From: Gillisia sp. CAL575
GTDB lineage: Bacteria; Bacteroidota; Bacteroidia; Flavobacteriales; Flavobacteriaceae
DNA: 64,000 bases
Reading direction: 5' to 3'
NCBI RefSeq assembly: GCF_000403785.1
Contig: NZ_APHJ01000026.1
Span: forward strand, 1 to 64,000
The notes under the pieces were generated by a model. That model was not told the origin of the DNA and made no database searches. It worked only from the letters and a program-made list of their open reading frames with translations. Position numbers and translations under genes: made by a program. The stretch's first letter is position 1. Every line of letters begins with the position of its first letter. Of this stretch, positions 17,860 to 27,448 are shown piece by piece.

Positions 17860-19287
17860 TTAAACCAGCCTGTAGCTACCTATTTTGTTTGGTGTGAAAT
17901 TCGGGTTGTTCCTTAGATAATCTTTCATCGCCTCAACAGCTTTTTTATCATGATTTTCTCGGTTTTTACCGTATTTACTCGCTACACCTTGAGTGGTGAC
18001 AAAACCCACTTTGTATGTCTTTTCAAAATCAATGTGCTTTCCTCTAAAGTATATTTCCTGAATGCGATGACCTTTAGGATTTTCAATTCGAAAATTTACT
18101 TGTAGTCCTATGCATCGTTTAACATAACCACCCATTTGTCCAAATGGATTACAGCAAAAGGTACGCTCTAAATTTTCCTCCAATATTTCTTTGATTTCCT
18201 TCCCGGTAAGGTCTACGGTTGAGACAGGAGGATTCATTGGGGCAATGTTATATAAGTCATTCTCAGTTATCTTACCTTTTGCGATGGGTGCTCCGTAACG
18301 CCATCCGTTCGAAAAAGCAATTTCAGTTTTTGTACTTTGGGCAATAGCGCTAAGTAGCAGTTCGTCTAAGGTGGAATTTATAGTATTATAACGATGTAAA
18401 ATCTCACTTGTACTTCCTAAAGGAGTGGTACTAATTTCTTTATATGGTTTCAAAATGTCTTGAACCATAGAATCCACTTCTTTGCTTTTTTGTGAGGAAG
18501 CATCAACTTTAACAAGTTCATAATTATAGTTTTTAATTTTTTTATCTTCCACTTCAAGAGTGAATTTACCTACGAATGCACCGTGACAACCGCATTGTAT
18601 TATACGTGCACCATTTACCTCTACGGGTTGATAAATTCTGTTATGGGTATGAGCACTCAGGCAAATATCAATGCCGTCCACTTTTTTTAAGAGTTCAACA
18701 TCCTGCGGAAAACCGTTATGGGAAAGTAATATTATCATATCAGACCCATCGGCTTTTAGCTTTTTTATTTGTTCTGGTAACTCATCCAATCCCGATGTGA
18801 ACGTTAAACCCTCACTCATCTTTTCGGGCATTACTTTATCCACAATCATTGCACAAATACCAATCACTCCAATTTTAAATCCTGCTTTTTCGAGCATGGC
18901 AGTGGGCTGTAAAAAATTTGATCCATCTTTTGTAAATACATTACATCCTAATATGGGAAAATCTAACTGACTACCGGTTTCTTTTAATCTTTCGGGGCCA
19001 TATGCAAAGTCCCAATGGCCCACTAGTGCATCAAGTTTTAATGCATTTAAAATGGGAATTACGGCTTTGCCCCGCGAATCTACCAACGGCTTGGTACCGT
19101 GTAAAGTATCTCCTCCATCAAAAAACAATGTATTAGGGTTTTCTTTTCGAATACCTTCAACGAATCCCGCAATGTGAGCATAGCCGCCAGCAGTTTCTAT
19201 CACTTCTCCAGTTTCATTATAAAAAAGCTCGGGATGTGGAGCTAGATAACCGTGCACGTCGTTTATAAATAAAATATTTAATTTCAT
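17860..19287 (-). CDS. SoxB-like protein without signal peptide
   Basis: A 475-aa protein of the SoxB/5'-nucleotidase superfamily. Motifs are FINDVHGYLAPH (7-18), FFDGGDTLHGT (about 55-65), GHWDFAYGPERL (about 89-100), LLSHNGFPQD and SAHTHNR. The GHWDF motif in place of GNHDF is the variant I associate with SoxB rather than nucleotidases, as are SNGWRYGAP and QMGGYVKR in the C-terminal half. No signal peptide is visible, unlike classic periplasmic SoxB, so it may work in the cytoplasm or need a different export route. No SoxYZ or SoxAX is present in the window. It is 81 bp downstream of the DsbD gene on the same strand. Confidence 0.82.
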   Translation of the reverse strand: MKLNILFINDVHGYLAPHPELFYNETGEVIETAGGYAHIAGFVEGIRKENPNTLFFDGGDTLHGTKPLVDSRGKAVIPILNALKLDALVGHWDFAYGPERLKETGSQLDFPILGCNVFTKDGSNFLQPTAMLEKAGFKIGVIGICAMIVDKVMPEKMSEGLTFTSGLDELPEQIKKLKADGSDMIILLSHNGFPQDVELLKKVDGIDICLSAHTHNRIYQPVEVNGARIIQCGCHGAFVGKFTLEVEDKKIKNYNYELVKVDASSQKSKEVDSMVQDILKPYKEISTTPLGSTSEILHRYNTINSTLDELLLSAIAQSTKTEIAFSNGWRYGAPIAKGKITENDLYNIAPMNPPVSTVDLTGKEIKEILEENLERTFCCNPFGQMGGYVKRCIGLQVNFRIENPKGHRIQEIYFRGKHIDFEKTYKVGFVTTQGVASKYGKNRENHDKKAVEAMKDYLRNNPNFTPNKIGSYRLV

Positions 19288-19368
19288 ATCATAATTTTTT
19301 ATAGAACCTAATGTGATTTTAATCTTTTAGACAAAGGGCTACTTAAGGTACTGAATTTTTCTTTCCAT

Positions 19369-21432
19369 TTATTCCTGAAATAGTTCATTAGCTGCAATAT
19401 TTTTTTCTTGTCTTGCTACGAATTCTTGCTTACCGTTGTCCAAAAATTTAATAAAATTTTCAACATTTAGATCATAACCTTTTGGAGTTGAAAGTAGTTC
19501 CTCGTTATTTCCAACCAATGTATAATAAGGTTGTGCATTAGCATTTAGTCTTTGGATCATAAAATCCAAATTTTGTTTACCAATGGTTTTCTTTGTTTTT
19601 CCATCGTAGTCGGAAATGTACCATTCAGTTTCTGGTAATTCTGTTTTTTCATCTACATACAATGCAACTACCACATAGTCATTTTTAAGTCGTTTGAGAA
19701 CCTCTGGATCACTCCAAACTGTTGCTTCCATTTCTCTACAATTAACGCATCCGTGTCCAGTAAAATCAATAAATAATGGCTTGTTTTGCTTCTTAGCACA
19801 TGCTAAGGCTTGATCATAGTCATAATATCCTTGAATATTATGAGGTAGCTCCAGTAAATCATCATATTTAGGTGTCCCACAAGTTGTTATATTACCACTT
19901 TTATTATTCGGTTCAGAATAAGATTCCAGCATGTTAAAATCCTGACTACCCATTGGAGGTAAGTAACCTGCCAAGGATTTTAAAGGAGCACCAAACAGAC
20001 CTGGTATTAAATAAACAACGAAGCTAAAAACCAATATGGCTGATATCACTCTATATACTGAAGTGCTTTCAGTTTTCTTCTCATGAGGGAATTGAATTTT
20101 GCCTAATAAATAGAATCCTAAAAAGGAAAAAATCACAATCCACAGAGCCAAATAGATATCACGATCTAGAAATTCCCAGTGATAAACTTGGTCTACTATA
20201 CTCAAAAATTTTAGAGCTAGCGCTAATTCCACAAATCCAAGCACTACTTTAATAGTATTAAGCCAGCTACCACTTTTTGGTAAGGATTTTAACCAATGTG
20301 GAAATATAGCTAATAGTGTAAAAGGCAGTGCAAAAGCTAATGAGAAGCCAAGCATCCCAATTAATGGCTTTATAGTCTCTCCATTTGCTGCTTGCAGAAG
20401 GATTGTTCCAGCAATAGGACCAGTACAACTAAAGCCAACCAACACTAAAGTAAAGGCCATAAAGAAAATTCCTAAAATGCCCCCTTTATTAGATTGCGCA
20501 TCTATTTTATTTACAAATGAATTTGGTAAACGAATTTCAAATAAACCAAAAAAGGATAAGGCAAATAATAAAAAAACAGCAAAGAAGAATAAATTGGGTA
20601 TCCAATGGGTACTAAGAAAATTAGCAAAATCGGCTCCAAAAAACAATGAAAAAACCACTCCAATAAGGGTATAAATTAGAATAATAGAAAAACCATATAA
20701 CAGCGCTTGTCTAATTCCATTTGCGCGACTACCGCTGGATTTGGTGAAATAAGTCACCGTCATTGGGATCATTGGAAAAACGCATGGAGTTAATAAAGCT
20801 GCCAATCCCGCTCCAAAGGAGAGTAGAAAAAAGCTAAGAAGAAATACTCCACCCTCCTCGTTTTCTTCAACTTTAAAATCATTTTCAAAGGATTTTAAAT
20901 CTTTGGTAGAGGTATCATCAATTATTTTTTCTGATGCCGTATCTCCGTCAACCTCATATCCTTCATTTTCATTCCACATCAGATCTGTTTCAAAAGGAAT
21001 ACACTGTCCAGTAACATCTGAACAGATCTGATATATCGCTACAGCTTTGATTACTGGACTGTTTTTTAGAAGCCTTAAACGTTGTTGGAATTCAGCTTTA
21101 CCAGTGAAATAGGTGTATTTACCTTCCCATAACTCATCATATTTCTCTTTAGATCCTATAGGAATAAGATCCCCAATAATTTCATAATCAGAATTTTTAC
21201 TGAAATTAATTTCGGTAATCATTGGTCCCAAGTCGGGATCAAAGTCATTGGAATATAAATACCAATCCTCGGGTATTTCAACCTTAAAGCTAACCACTAC
21301 AGTATCTCCGATTTTTGGATTTTCTTTGGTAACTGAAACCTCCCAGTTAGGAGGTTCCATTACCTGTCCAAAAGTTGAGAGCGATGGTATAAAGCCAACT
21401 AACAAGAGGATAAACAGTTTTATAAATTTCAT
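19369..21432 (-). CDS. dsbD: Thiol:disulfide interchange protein DsbD
   Basis: A 687-aa three-part protein. After a signal peptide, the N-terminal periplasmic domain (about 25-165) contains the cysteine pair in CSDVTGQC. The central membrane domain (about 200-470) has the redox cysteines in LLTPCVFPMIP and GFSCTGPIAG. The C-terminal thioredoxin domain has HGCVNCREME. DsbD carries reducing power from cytoplasmic thioredoxin to periplasmic thiols, which sulfur carriers and cytochrome c maturation need. It lies between the TlpA-like and SoxB-like genes and matches the usual family length. Confidence 0.93.
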   Translation of the reverse strand: MKFIKLFILLLVGFIPSLSTFGQVMEPPNWEVSVTKENPKIGDTVVVSFKVEIPEDWYLYSNDFDPDLGPMITEINFSKNSDYEIIGDLIPIGSKEKYDELWEGKYTYFTGKAEFQQRLRLLKNSPVIKAVAIYQICSDVTGQCIPFETDLMWNENEGYEVDGDTASEKIIDDTSTKDLKSFENDFKVEENEEGGVFLLSFFLLSFGAGLAALLTPCVFPMIPMTVTYFTKSSGSRANGIRQALLYGFSIILIYTLIGVVFSLFFGADFANFLSTHWIPNLFFFAVFLLFALSFFGLFEIRLPNSFVNKIDAQSNKGGILGIFFMAFTLVLVGFSCTGPIAGTILLQAANGETIKPLIGMLGFSLAFALPFTLLAIFPHWLKSLPKSGSWLNTIKVVLGFVELALALKFLSIVDQVYHWEFLDRDIYLALWIVIFSFLGFYLLGKIQFPHEKKTESTSVYRVISAILVFSFVVYLIPGLFGAPLKSLAGYLPPMGSQDFNMLESYSEPNNKSGNITTCGTPKYDDLLELPHNIQGYYDYDQALACAKKQNKPLFIDFTGHGCVNCREMEATVWSDPEVLKRLKNDYVVVALYVDEKTELPETEWYISDYDGKTKKTIGKQNLDFMIQRLNANAQPYYTLVGNNEELLSTPKGYDLNVENFIKFLDNGKQEFVARQEKNIAANELFQE

Positions 21433-21484
21433 AAGTGTGTTTTTAACTGAAGATTTAAATGAATAATAGATAACAGAATAGTAT

Positions 21485-22078
21485 CTATTTAAGATTGGTT
21501 AAAAACTCTTTGAATTCCTCGCTATCATAGTCTCCCATACCTTTATGTGTTAGAGCCAAATTGCCTTCTGTATCTATTACATAGGTGGTTGGAATTGCTT
21601 GGGACGCATACATAGGCGGCAAACTACCTGCTAGTTTATAAACTTCAAAATCATATCCTTTTCTTTTATTAAAATCAATTGCCTTTTGAAAGTCATTATC
21701 TACAGAAAGCATAATAAAGGCAACATTCTCATCCTTCATATCATTGTACATATTATTTATACCAGGCATTTCTGCAACGCAAGGAGGACACCAAGTAGCC
21801 CAAATATTGAAGAAAATCACTTTACCTCTAAGCGCTTCCATTTCAACACGTTCCCCTTTGGAGTTGATGAGGCTCATGTTAAAATCTGCTTTAGGTTTTT
21901 TTGATTGAACGGTGGATGCTGGTTTCGTTTCCAAATCAGGATCCATTATGCCAGTTTTTAATATACCTCGTTGTACAAAACCGAAAACTTCAGTATGTAA
22001 TCCGGTTAAAAATAATGTGAGGATTATTGTTCCTGTAATACCAAACTCTATGAGATTCTTTTTTACTTTTTTATTCAT
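21485..22078 (-). CDS. TlpA/ResA-type thioredoxin
   Basis: A 197-aa protein with one N-terminal membrane anchor (about residues 12-32) and a periplasmic thioredoxin fold with active site WATWCPPC at about residues 110-117 and a cis-proline region AIPTTYVID. Such proteins are reduced by DsbD, encoded 52 bp downstream, and in turn reduce cytochrome or sulfur-carrier cysteines. It follows the PPPK protein gene by 157 bp on the same strand and may be driven by the dyad at 22622, although that gap could hold its own promoter. Confidence 0.9.
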   Translation of the reverse strand: MNKKVKKNLIEFGITGTIILTLFLTGLHTEVFGFVQRGILKTGIMDPDLETKPASTVQSKKPKADFNMSLINSKGERVEMEALRGKVIFFNIWATWCPPCVAEMPGINNMYNDMKDENVAFIMLSVDNDFQKAIDFNKRKGYDFEVYKLAGSLPPMYASQAIPTTYVIDTEGNLALTHKGMGDYDSEEFKEFLTNLK

Positions 22079-22235
22079 CTTAAAATTATTGAAAGCAAGA
22101 GCATACGTGCGTTAAATATTAAAATAAACACATCGTGATGATTCTTTTGCCTGATTATTAATTGAGTATGAAGCAGAATTTACCAGCTTCTTAGAAAATT
22201 GAAAAGTTCAATTAGATTTAGAACTTTATAATAAA

Positions 22236-22586
22236 TCAGGAATATTTAGGAGGAGGAATAAATTTGTAATTATACGCCCTAGTTTCAGCGAAAATCGGCC
22301 TAAAATTGCGTTTAAATTTTGTTGGAGAAAATAGTTCGTAATTAACAAAAGAATCTATCTGGTACACAGAATTGCAAAAAGAATTAAATGTAATCTGAAT
22401 CCCATCATGAGTTTGATTAAATTTTGTATCGTCAGATTTTTTATGTGAATTAAAATCACATTTTTTCTTTACATAACTGATTTCGTCAGTATTCACTATC
22501 TCGCCCAAGACATTAGAGTCCAAGGCTAGCATTTTACCAATCATAATAAAGATTAGAAAAAGTGATATGTAAGTTTTCATTTTCAT
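22236..22586 (-). CDS. 116-aa exported PPPK-tail protein (copy 1)
   Basis: A small predicted secreted protein: hydrophobic N-terminus with FIMIGKMLALD, two cysteines (KKKCDF and SFCNSVYQ) and a C-terminus ending PPPKYS. It is homologous over its length to the protein at 47978-48328: aligned starts MKMKTY and MRHKNY, shared IGK and a PPPK tail, and both are exactly 116 aa when the matching start is used. I choose ATG 22586 because the frame upstream runs into the -7 element. No named family is recognised. It heads the TlpA-DsbD-SoxB-like series under a sulfur-regulon dyad. Confidence 0.72.
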   Translation of the reverse strand: MKMKTYISLFLIFIMIGKMLALDSNVLGEIVNTDEISYVKKKCDFNSHKKSDDTKFNQTHDGIQITFNSFCNSVYQIDSFVNYELFSPTKFKRNFRPIFAETRAYNYKFIPPPKYS

Positions 22587-22592
22587 CGACTT

Positions 22593-22637
22593 CAAATATA
22601 AAAAGTCTTGAATGAACTATATGTAACTTATGTTACT
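22593..22637 (-). promoter_or_regulatory. Sulfur-regulon promoter of PPPK protein copy 1
   Basis: Dyad TGTAACTTATGTTACT at 22622-22637. The minus-strand -7 element TATATTTG (22600 to 22593) matches consensus perfectly and its first base is 29.5 bp from the dyad centre. The inferred start is about 3 nt before ATG 22586, so the message would be nearly leaderless. Confidence 0.8.
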
Positions 22638-22872
22638 CACAGTTTTTTCCGACTTAAATATGTCATCAAAATACTATACCAATAGTTTTAAAAATAATCT
22701 CTGAAAAGAAATGTATTAAATCTAAAATCTTCACAGCTGAAATAAGAGGAACCTGCAGTTTTTCAAGTTTTTATATTATCCCAAAAGAGTAAAGCACTAT
22801 TAAAAATTAATTCTATTTTTGAATGTTTAAAAATACAGCTTACCTCAAATCACCTATTTTAACAATTATAGA

Positions 22873-24912
22873 ATGGCAAAGAATACTAGTAGAGTATCAT
22901 TAAAGGAACGATTAATTCACGCCACAAGAACATTTGCAAGTTTCTCGCTTATTTGGTTGATCCTGATGTTTGTATTTAGTGTTGCAGAATTAACATTAAA
23001 CTCCTTCACCAATGGATTACCTAGTGGGTTTTTTAATTTGATGCTATGGAGTTGGTATTTAGATCTTTTGTTTTGGCTTAAATGGGTACTTATAATTTAT
23101 ATTATATATGTGCCTATATATCTATTGTCTCCAAGATTCGCGAAAATCACATTCCAAGGGCTTTTGCTGCTCTTTTTTATAATTCAAATAATATTGCTTA
23201 ATTATTTTAATGCTGCTTTGGTAATGCTGGGAGCAGATCTTTTTGGATATAGTATAGAAGACATAAAGCAAACAGTAGGATCATCTGGAGGCTTAAATGC
23301 GATAACTATTATTATATTTATTTTGCTAATAAGTATAGTTTTATTTTCTACCCATTTCTTCACTAAAAAGGTAAGACCTTCTATTTATATAGCATTAGGA
23401 TTGCCTATTGTTTCTCTCTTGTTCATGTCTTTTAGCGGGTATAAAGCAGTAGGGAAAGTTAATTTGGAATCAGATTTTGCTAACAATTTGGTGACCAATA
23501 AGTCCGATCATTTTTACAGCAGCGCGTATTCATATTATAATCCTGTTATTTTAGAAACTGATATTTATGCAGACAATTACATTGGTGATTTTTTCGACAA
23601 GTTTAGTGAAGGAATTGCTTTTAATTTTATAGATGAAGAAAATTATCCATTTTTACATGGAGAAGTAACGAATGATGTGCTAACTCCTTTCTTCACTCCT
23701 AAAGAGAAAGCGCCTAATATTGTTATAATCGTAGTGGAAGGTTTGGGTAGAGCATTTACCAATGAGGGTGCCTATTTGGGTAATTTCACACCATTTTTAA
23801 GTGATCTGGCTGAAGATGGTATGTATTGGAAAAACTTTTTGAGTCAAGGTGGCCGAACTTTTGCTGTTTTACCTTCTTTACTTGGATCTCTCCCATTTGC
23901 TGAAAACGGATATTTAGGAATGGGAAATAATATGCCTAAACAATTATCCTTATTAAACACCCTTAAATTTAATGGCTATAATACATCTTTCTATTATGCT
24001 GGTGACGCGAATTTTGATAATATGGCGCTCTATCTCAACGCAAATAAAGTAGATGAAATTAATGATGAAGAAACCTTTCCTGCAGGATATAAAAAATTGC
24101 CTCAAAACAACGGATTCTCATGGGGATATAATGATAAGGAACTCTATAGGTATTTTCTAAATTCAAGAAAAGAAGTAGAAGAAAAACCGCAGTTGAGTGT
24201 ACTTCTTACGGTTACCACACATAGTCCATTTTTAATAGATGAGGTAGATAAATATAATGCTAAGTTTGAGGAACGCCTAGAGTATCTAAGGTTTGATGAA
24301 GCTGAAAAGGAATCACATAGAAATTATTCAAAACAATATTCAACTATTATGTATGCAGATGATGCATTGAAAAACTTCTTCGAGGATTATAAAAAAAGAG
24401 CAGATTATGATAATACTATATTTTTAATAACAGGAGATCACAGGATTCCAGAGATCCCTATGAGTACTAAGATAGATAGATATCATGTGCCTTTAATAAT
24501 TTATTCTCCATTATTAAAAAGAACCGCAGAAATTGAATCTATTTCTACTCACTTCAATGTTACCCCAAGTATATTGGCTTACTTAAAAACTAACCATGAT
24601 ATAAAACTGCCAGAATATACCAGTTGGGTGGGGAAGGGGCTAGACACTACTCGAAGCTTTCAGAATATTCACTATTTACCGCTGATGCAAACAAAAACGA
24701 GCTTGGATGATTTTATCATGGGAGAATATCATTTAAATGGTGATAATCTCTATAAATTGAATAAAGAAATGGGAGAAGACGTAGTTGAAGATGAAGTAGA
24801 AAAAAATAGAATAAAAGGAGCTTTTGAGCAATTTAAGCAGCGTAATTCCCAAATTATTATAGGGAAACAAATAATTCCCGACTCTATTTTTTCAAATTAC
24901 ACTCCAAAATAA
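22873..24912 (+). CDS. LtaS-like membrane phosphotransferase/sulfatase-superfamily protein
   Basis: A 679-aa protein with about five N-terminal membrane segments (residues 20-205) and a C-terminal alkaline-phosphatase-superfamily domain (about 275-580). The metal-site pattern follows lipoteichoic acid synthase: Glu in IIVVEGLG, nucleophile Thr in GGRTFA, and Asp-His in ITGDHR, with a further His in STHFNV. Gram-negative relatives transfer phosphoglycerol or phosphoethanolamine to periplasmic glycans or lipids. It is convergent with a minus-strand gene pair next to a glycosyltransferase locus, so modification of that polysaccharide is a reasonable inference. Confidence 0.85.
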   Translation: MAKNTSRVSLKERLIHATRTFASFSLIWLILMFVFSVAELTLNSFTNGLPSGFFNLMLWSWYLDLLFWLKWVLIIYIIYVPIYLLSPRFAKITFQGLLLLFFIIQIILLNYFNAALVMLGADLFGYSIEDIKQTVGSSGGLNAITIIIFILLISIVLFSTHFFTKKVRPSIYIALGLPIVSLLFMSFSGYKAVGKVNLESDFANNLVTNKSDHFYSSAYSYYNPVILETDIYADNYIGDFFDKFSEGIAFNFIDEENYPFLHGEVTNDVLTPFFTPKEKAPNIVIIVVEGLGRAFTNEGAYLGNFTPFLSDLAEDGMYWKNFLSQGGRTFAVLPSLLGSLPFAENGYLGMGNNMPKQLSLLNTLKFNGYNTSFYYAGDANFDNMALYLNANKVDEINDEETFPAGYKKLPQNNGFSWGYNDKELYRYFLNSRKEVEEKPQLSVLLTVTTHSPFLIDEVDKYNAKFEERLEYLRFDEAEKESHRNYSKQYSTIMYADDALKNFFEDYKKRADYDNTIFLITGDHRIPEIPMSTKIDRYHVPLIIYSPLLKRTAEIESISTHFNVTPSILAYLKTNHDIKLPEYTSWVGKGLDTTRSFQNIHYLPLMQTKTSLDDFIMGEYHLNGDNLYKLNKEMGEDVVEDEVEKNRIKGAFEQFKQRNSQIIIGKQIIPDSIFSNYTPK

Positions 24913-24924
24913 AAAAAACACCAA

Positions 24925-26088
24925 TTAATCTTTACTTGATTCTTCAATATATTCTTCAAGGATGGTATTAATTAATGGGCGATAGTATTTCCAGAAAAAG
25001 CTAGTTCTTTCTGTAATATCATCATCGTTGTAAAACATGCCTTTAAAATATCCGATACCTTTAAAATAAGAAGAATTATAGTTTATAGGATTATCACTAA
25101 AATCTCCAGAAAAGTAGAAGAAGCTATAATCTGAATCCTTATGCATAGTTATTGCAGGGAAGTTATTAGGAATTCCATACTTGTTTAACTCCTCATTACC
25201 CTCCTTATTGGTACTGATGTTAAAAGATGATATTACTAGATTCACCTTTTTATTAGGTTTCATTACATCAAACCAAAAGGAATATTTCATCTCCTTAGGT
25301 AATCCATAGTGATCTTGCGCAAACTGATTACTAATTATGTGCGGCATTGAATTGGTAAGATGCGTATCCTCTTCCAAGATCACTACTTGATCTTTATCAT
25401 TTACAAATGCAATTCCAGATTTTTTAAAAGGCCATTGGTTGTTATTCGCTTTTTTATAATTATTAATTAACCAATTTGGTAACTCTTTATTTACTTCCAG
25501 ATCTAAATTATTGAAATATCGAGCGGTCCATCCTGTCCATTCTAAACCAAACATCTCTTCGAATAATGCTCTATTTCTTGACTGAGTAGGAGAACCAATA
25601 GTGTTGAATTCAGTTATTATCAACTTTTTTTTCTCCTTCATTAAAGCAAGTAATTCTATATCCTTATCGCTTAGCCCTCCATATAACATTCCGGAACGTT
25701 CATTGAGATTGGTGTGCTGAAACCATTCGTTGTTATAAATCCCATAAGTATCTGTGAAATAGACCATATCTGCATCATCACTTAATTGATCTAGCTGCTT
25801 TGAGGTAAATCTCTCTAAACCTTTTAATTTATACTCCTCGTTTTCTAATGGAAAAAAGCCAAAATAGTCATGATCTATCTCGTAAGGATCTATAGAAGTT
25901 TTGGTATATCTATTATAATTGAGGATCCAATTAAAAGAGATATGTTCCTGACCTTGTTTTGTAAGTACTGTTTTATCTACAATTGCTGCTACAAATTTTG
26001 TTTTAGGTGTAAAAACCCAAGCAAGCCACATAAATAAGGGTAAAAAAAGGAGCAGTAAAATTATTGTAAAGACAATGTTCTTTTTCAT
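24925..26088 (-). CDS. 387-aa membrane-anchored protein of unknown function
   Basis: One N-terminal membrane segment (about residues 4-26, LLLLFLPLFMWLAWVF) is followed by a large periplasmic domain. The segment DDADMVYFTDTYGIYNNEW, then KKKLIITEFNTIGSPT, looks like a Rossmann-type or glutamine-amidotransferase-like fold, but I see no catalytic triad and do not name a family. ATG 26088 is preferred because it leaves 1 bp to the upstream stop instead of a 29-bp overlap. It directly follows the YaiO-type barrel gene, so it probably acts in the same envelope pathway. Confidence 0.7.
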   Translation of the reverse strand: MKKNIVFTIILLLLFLPLFMWLAWVFTPKTKFVAAIVDKTVLTKQGQEHISFNWILNYNRYTKTSIDPYEIDHDYFGFFPLENEEYKLKGLERFTSKQLDQLSDDADMVYFTDTYGIYNNEWFQHTNLNERSGMLYGGLSDKDIELLALMKEKKKLIITEFNTIGSPTQSRNRALFEEMFGLEWTGWTARYFNNLDLEVNKELPNWLINNYKKANNNQWPFKKSGIAFVNDKDQVVILEEDTHLTNSMPHIISNQFAQDHYGLPKEMKYSFWFDVMKPNKKVNLVISSFNISTNKEGNEELNKYGIPNNFPAITMHKDSDYSFFYFSGDFSDNPINYNSSYFKGIGYFKGMFYNDDDITERTSFFWKYYRPLINTILEEYIEESSKD

Positions 26089-26089
26089 T

Positions 26090-27439
26090 TTAAAACCTTT
26101 TGGTAAATCCTGCGCCAATAGTAAATTGATATCCCTTTTTGTCTAAAGCATATTCTTGATTTTCTGCACTTAAATCTATTGAGAAAATGTTAGACTGATT
26201 AATGGATTTTCTATAACCTAAATTAATGTTACTAGATTTTAAATTCTCTTGATCTAGAGATCCAATAACATTGTTATTTTCATCTAATAAAATATAGTTT
26301 TCAGGTCTATCTGGGGAAAGTCCAGAACCCACTCTCAAACTTAAGTAATCATCTGCTCCGGCTAAATAGTACCTCACAGTTAAAGATATAGATTTAGAAA
26401 GAGAACTATTAGATGGCGTTAAATAGGTTCTTAAATTAAACCAGTAATTGCTATAGTATTTACCTACAGAGGCTGTATAAATCCATGTAGATTTGCTAAA
26501 ACTTAGAAATCTAAACCCTGCATCTGCTTCAAATGACTTTGGAAGATTTGCATACAAAGAAAAGCCAGCACGATATCTAGGAAATATCCCTCCATTTTCT
26601 GAAATTCCTCCACTCACGTAGGCATAAAATGTATCGGAAATTCTTGGGTAGGCATCTACTTCAAATTGTACTCCGTTGGTTGTAAATCTATTTGCATAAT
26701 TAAGCCTACCAGTCACAGAACCAATCCCTGTTCGCCTTCCATAACTCACGCTGGCCAAGTGCCAAGGGTCGCTAAAACGTTCGTCAAAATAAACAAAATC
26801 ATAGTCTATCCCAATTTGATTATTTGATGAAAGGTCTTTAATTTTCTGACTAAAGGCTCTGGCTTCAGAATCCTTTGGATGAAAAACTAATAATTCTTCG
26901 AGTGTTTTATTTGCTTCAGTAAATTTTTCTAGATTATTCTGAATTTTAGCCTTTAGCATCATGAGACTTTTAGAGCCTGGATTTTTATCTATTCCAGGTT
27001 GAATAATTTCCAACGATCTTATGGGATTATCATTCCAATATTCTAAATATCCATAAGCCAAATGCGCATCTTCATACCCAGGATTTGTTTCAATCACTCT
27101 GTCAAATTCTTTTCTTGCCAGAGCCACTTCATCTGTCCAAGTATACAGCCTTCCGAGAAAAATACGGATATCAGAATAATCCGGGCTAATCTCTAGAGCT
27201 TGCTTGGTAATTCTTATGGCTTTAGGATAATCATCTTCATCAAATGCTGCTGTTCTTGCATTTATAAACAGTTCGTCTGAAGATAAGGTGTCTTGTGCAT
27301 GTAAGTTTGCAGAAATAACCACAAAAAATAATAACAAACTGAAGGATGGAAAAAAACTAATTTTTCCAGCAACTAAGTTGGGTAGGTGATGTTTCACAAA
27401 AGGGGTTTTTAGGGTAATTTTAATTAATTGGTTAAACAT
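26090..27439 (-). CDS. TPR plus YaiO-family outer-membrane beta-barrel protein
   Basis: A 449-aa protein. An unusually long N-terminal stretch precedes the hydrophobic signal (FSLLLFFVVISANLHAQ near residue 35). Residues about 55-200 form TPR-like repeats (ARTAAFDEDDYPKAIRITKQ, GRLYTWTDEVALARKEFDR), and about 205-449 form a YaiO-type barrel ending TIGAGFTKRF. Similar TPR-barrel proteins export polysaccharides across the outer membrane. I take ATG 27439 over an upstream TTG. It is adjacent to the unknown anchored protein and faces the receiver/HEAT/GT2 operon. Confidence 0.82.
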   Translation of the reverse strand: MFNQLIKITLKTPFVKHHLPNLVAGKISFFPSFSLLLFFVVISANLHAQDTLSSDELFINARTAAFDEDDYPKAIRITKQALEISPDYSDIRIFLGRLYTWTDEVALARKEFDRVIETNPGYEDAHLAYGYLEYWNDNPIRSLEIIQPGIDKNPGSKSLMMLKAKIQNNLEKFTEANKTLEELLVFHPKDSEARAFSQKIKDLSSNNQIGIDYDFVYFDERFSDPWHLASVSYGRRTGIGSVTGRLNYANRFTTNGVQFEVDAYPRISDTFYAYVSGGISENGGIFPRYRAGFSLYANLPKSFEADAGFRFLSFSKSTWIYTASVGKYYSNYWFNLRTYLTPSNSSLSKSISLTVRYYLAGADDYLSLRVGSGLSPDRPENYILLDENNNVIGSLDQENLKSSNINLGYRKSINQSNIFSIDLSAENQEYALDKKGYQFTIGAGFTKRF

Positions 27440-27448
27440 AATTCGCAA

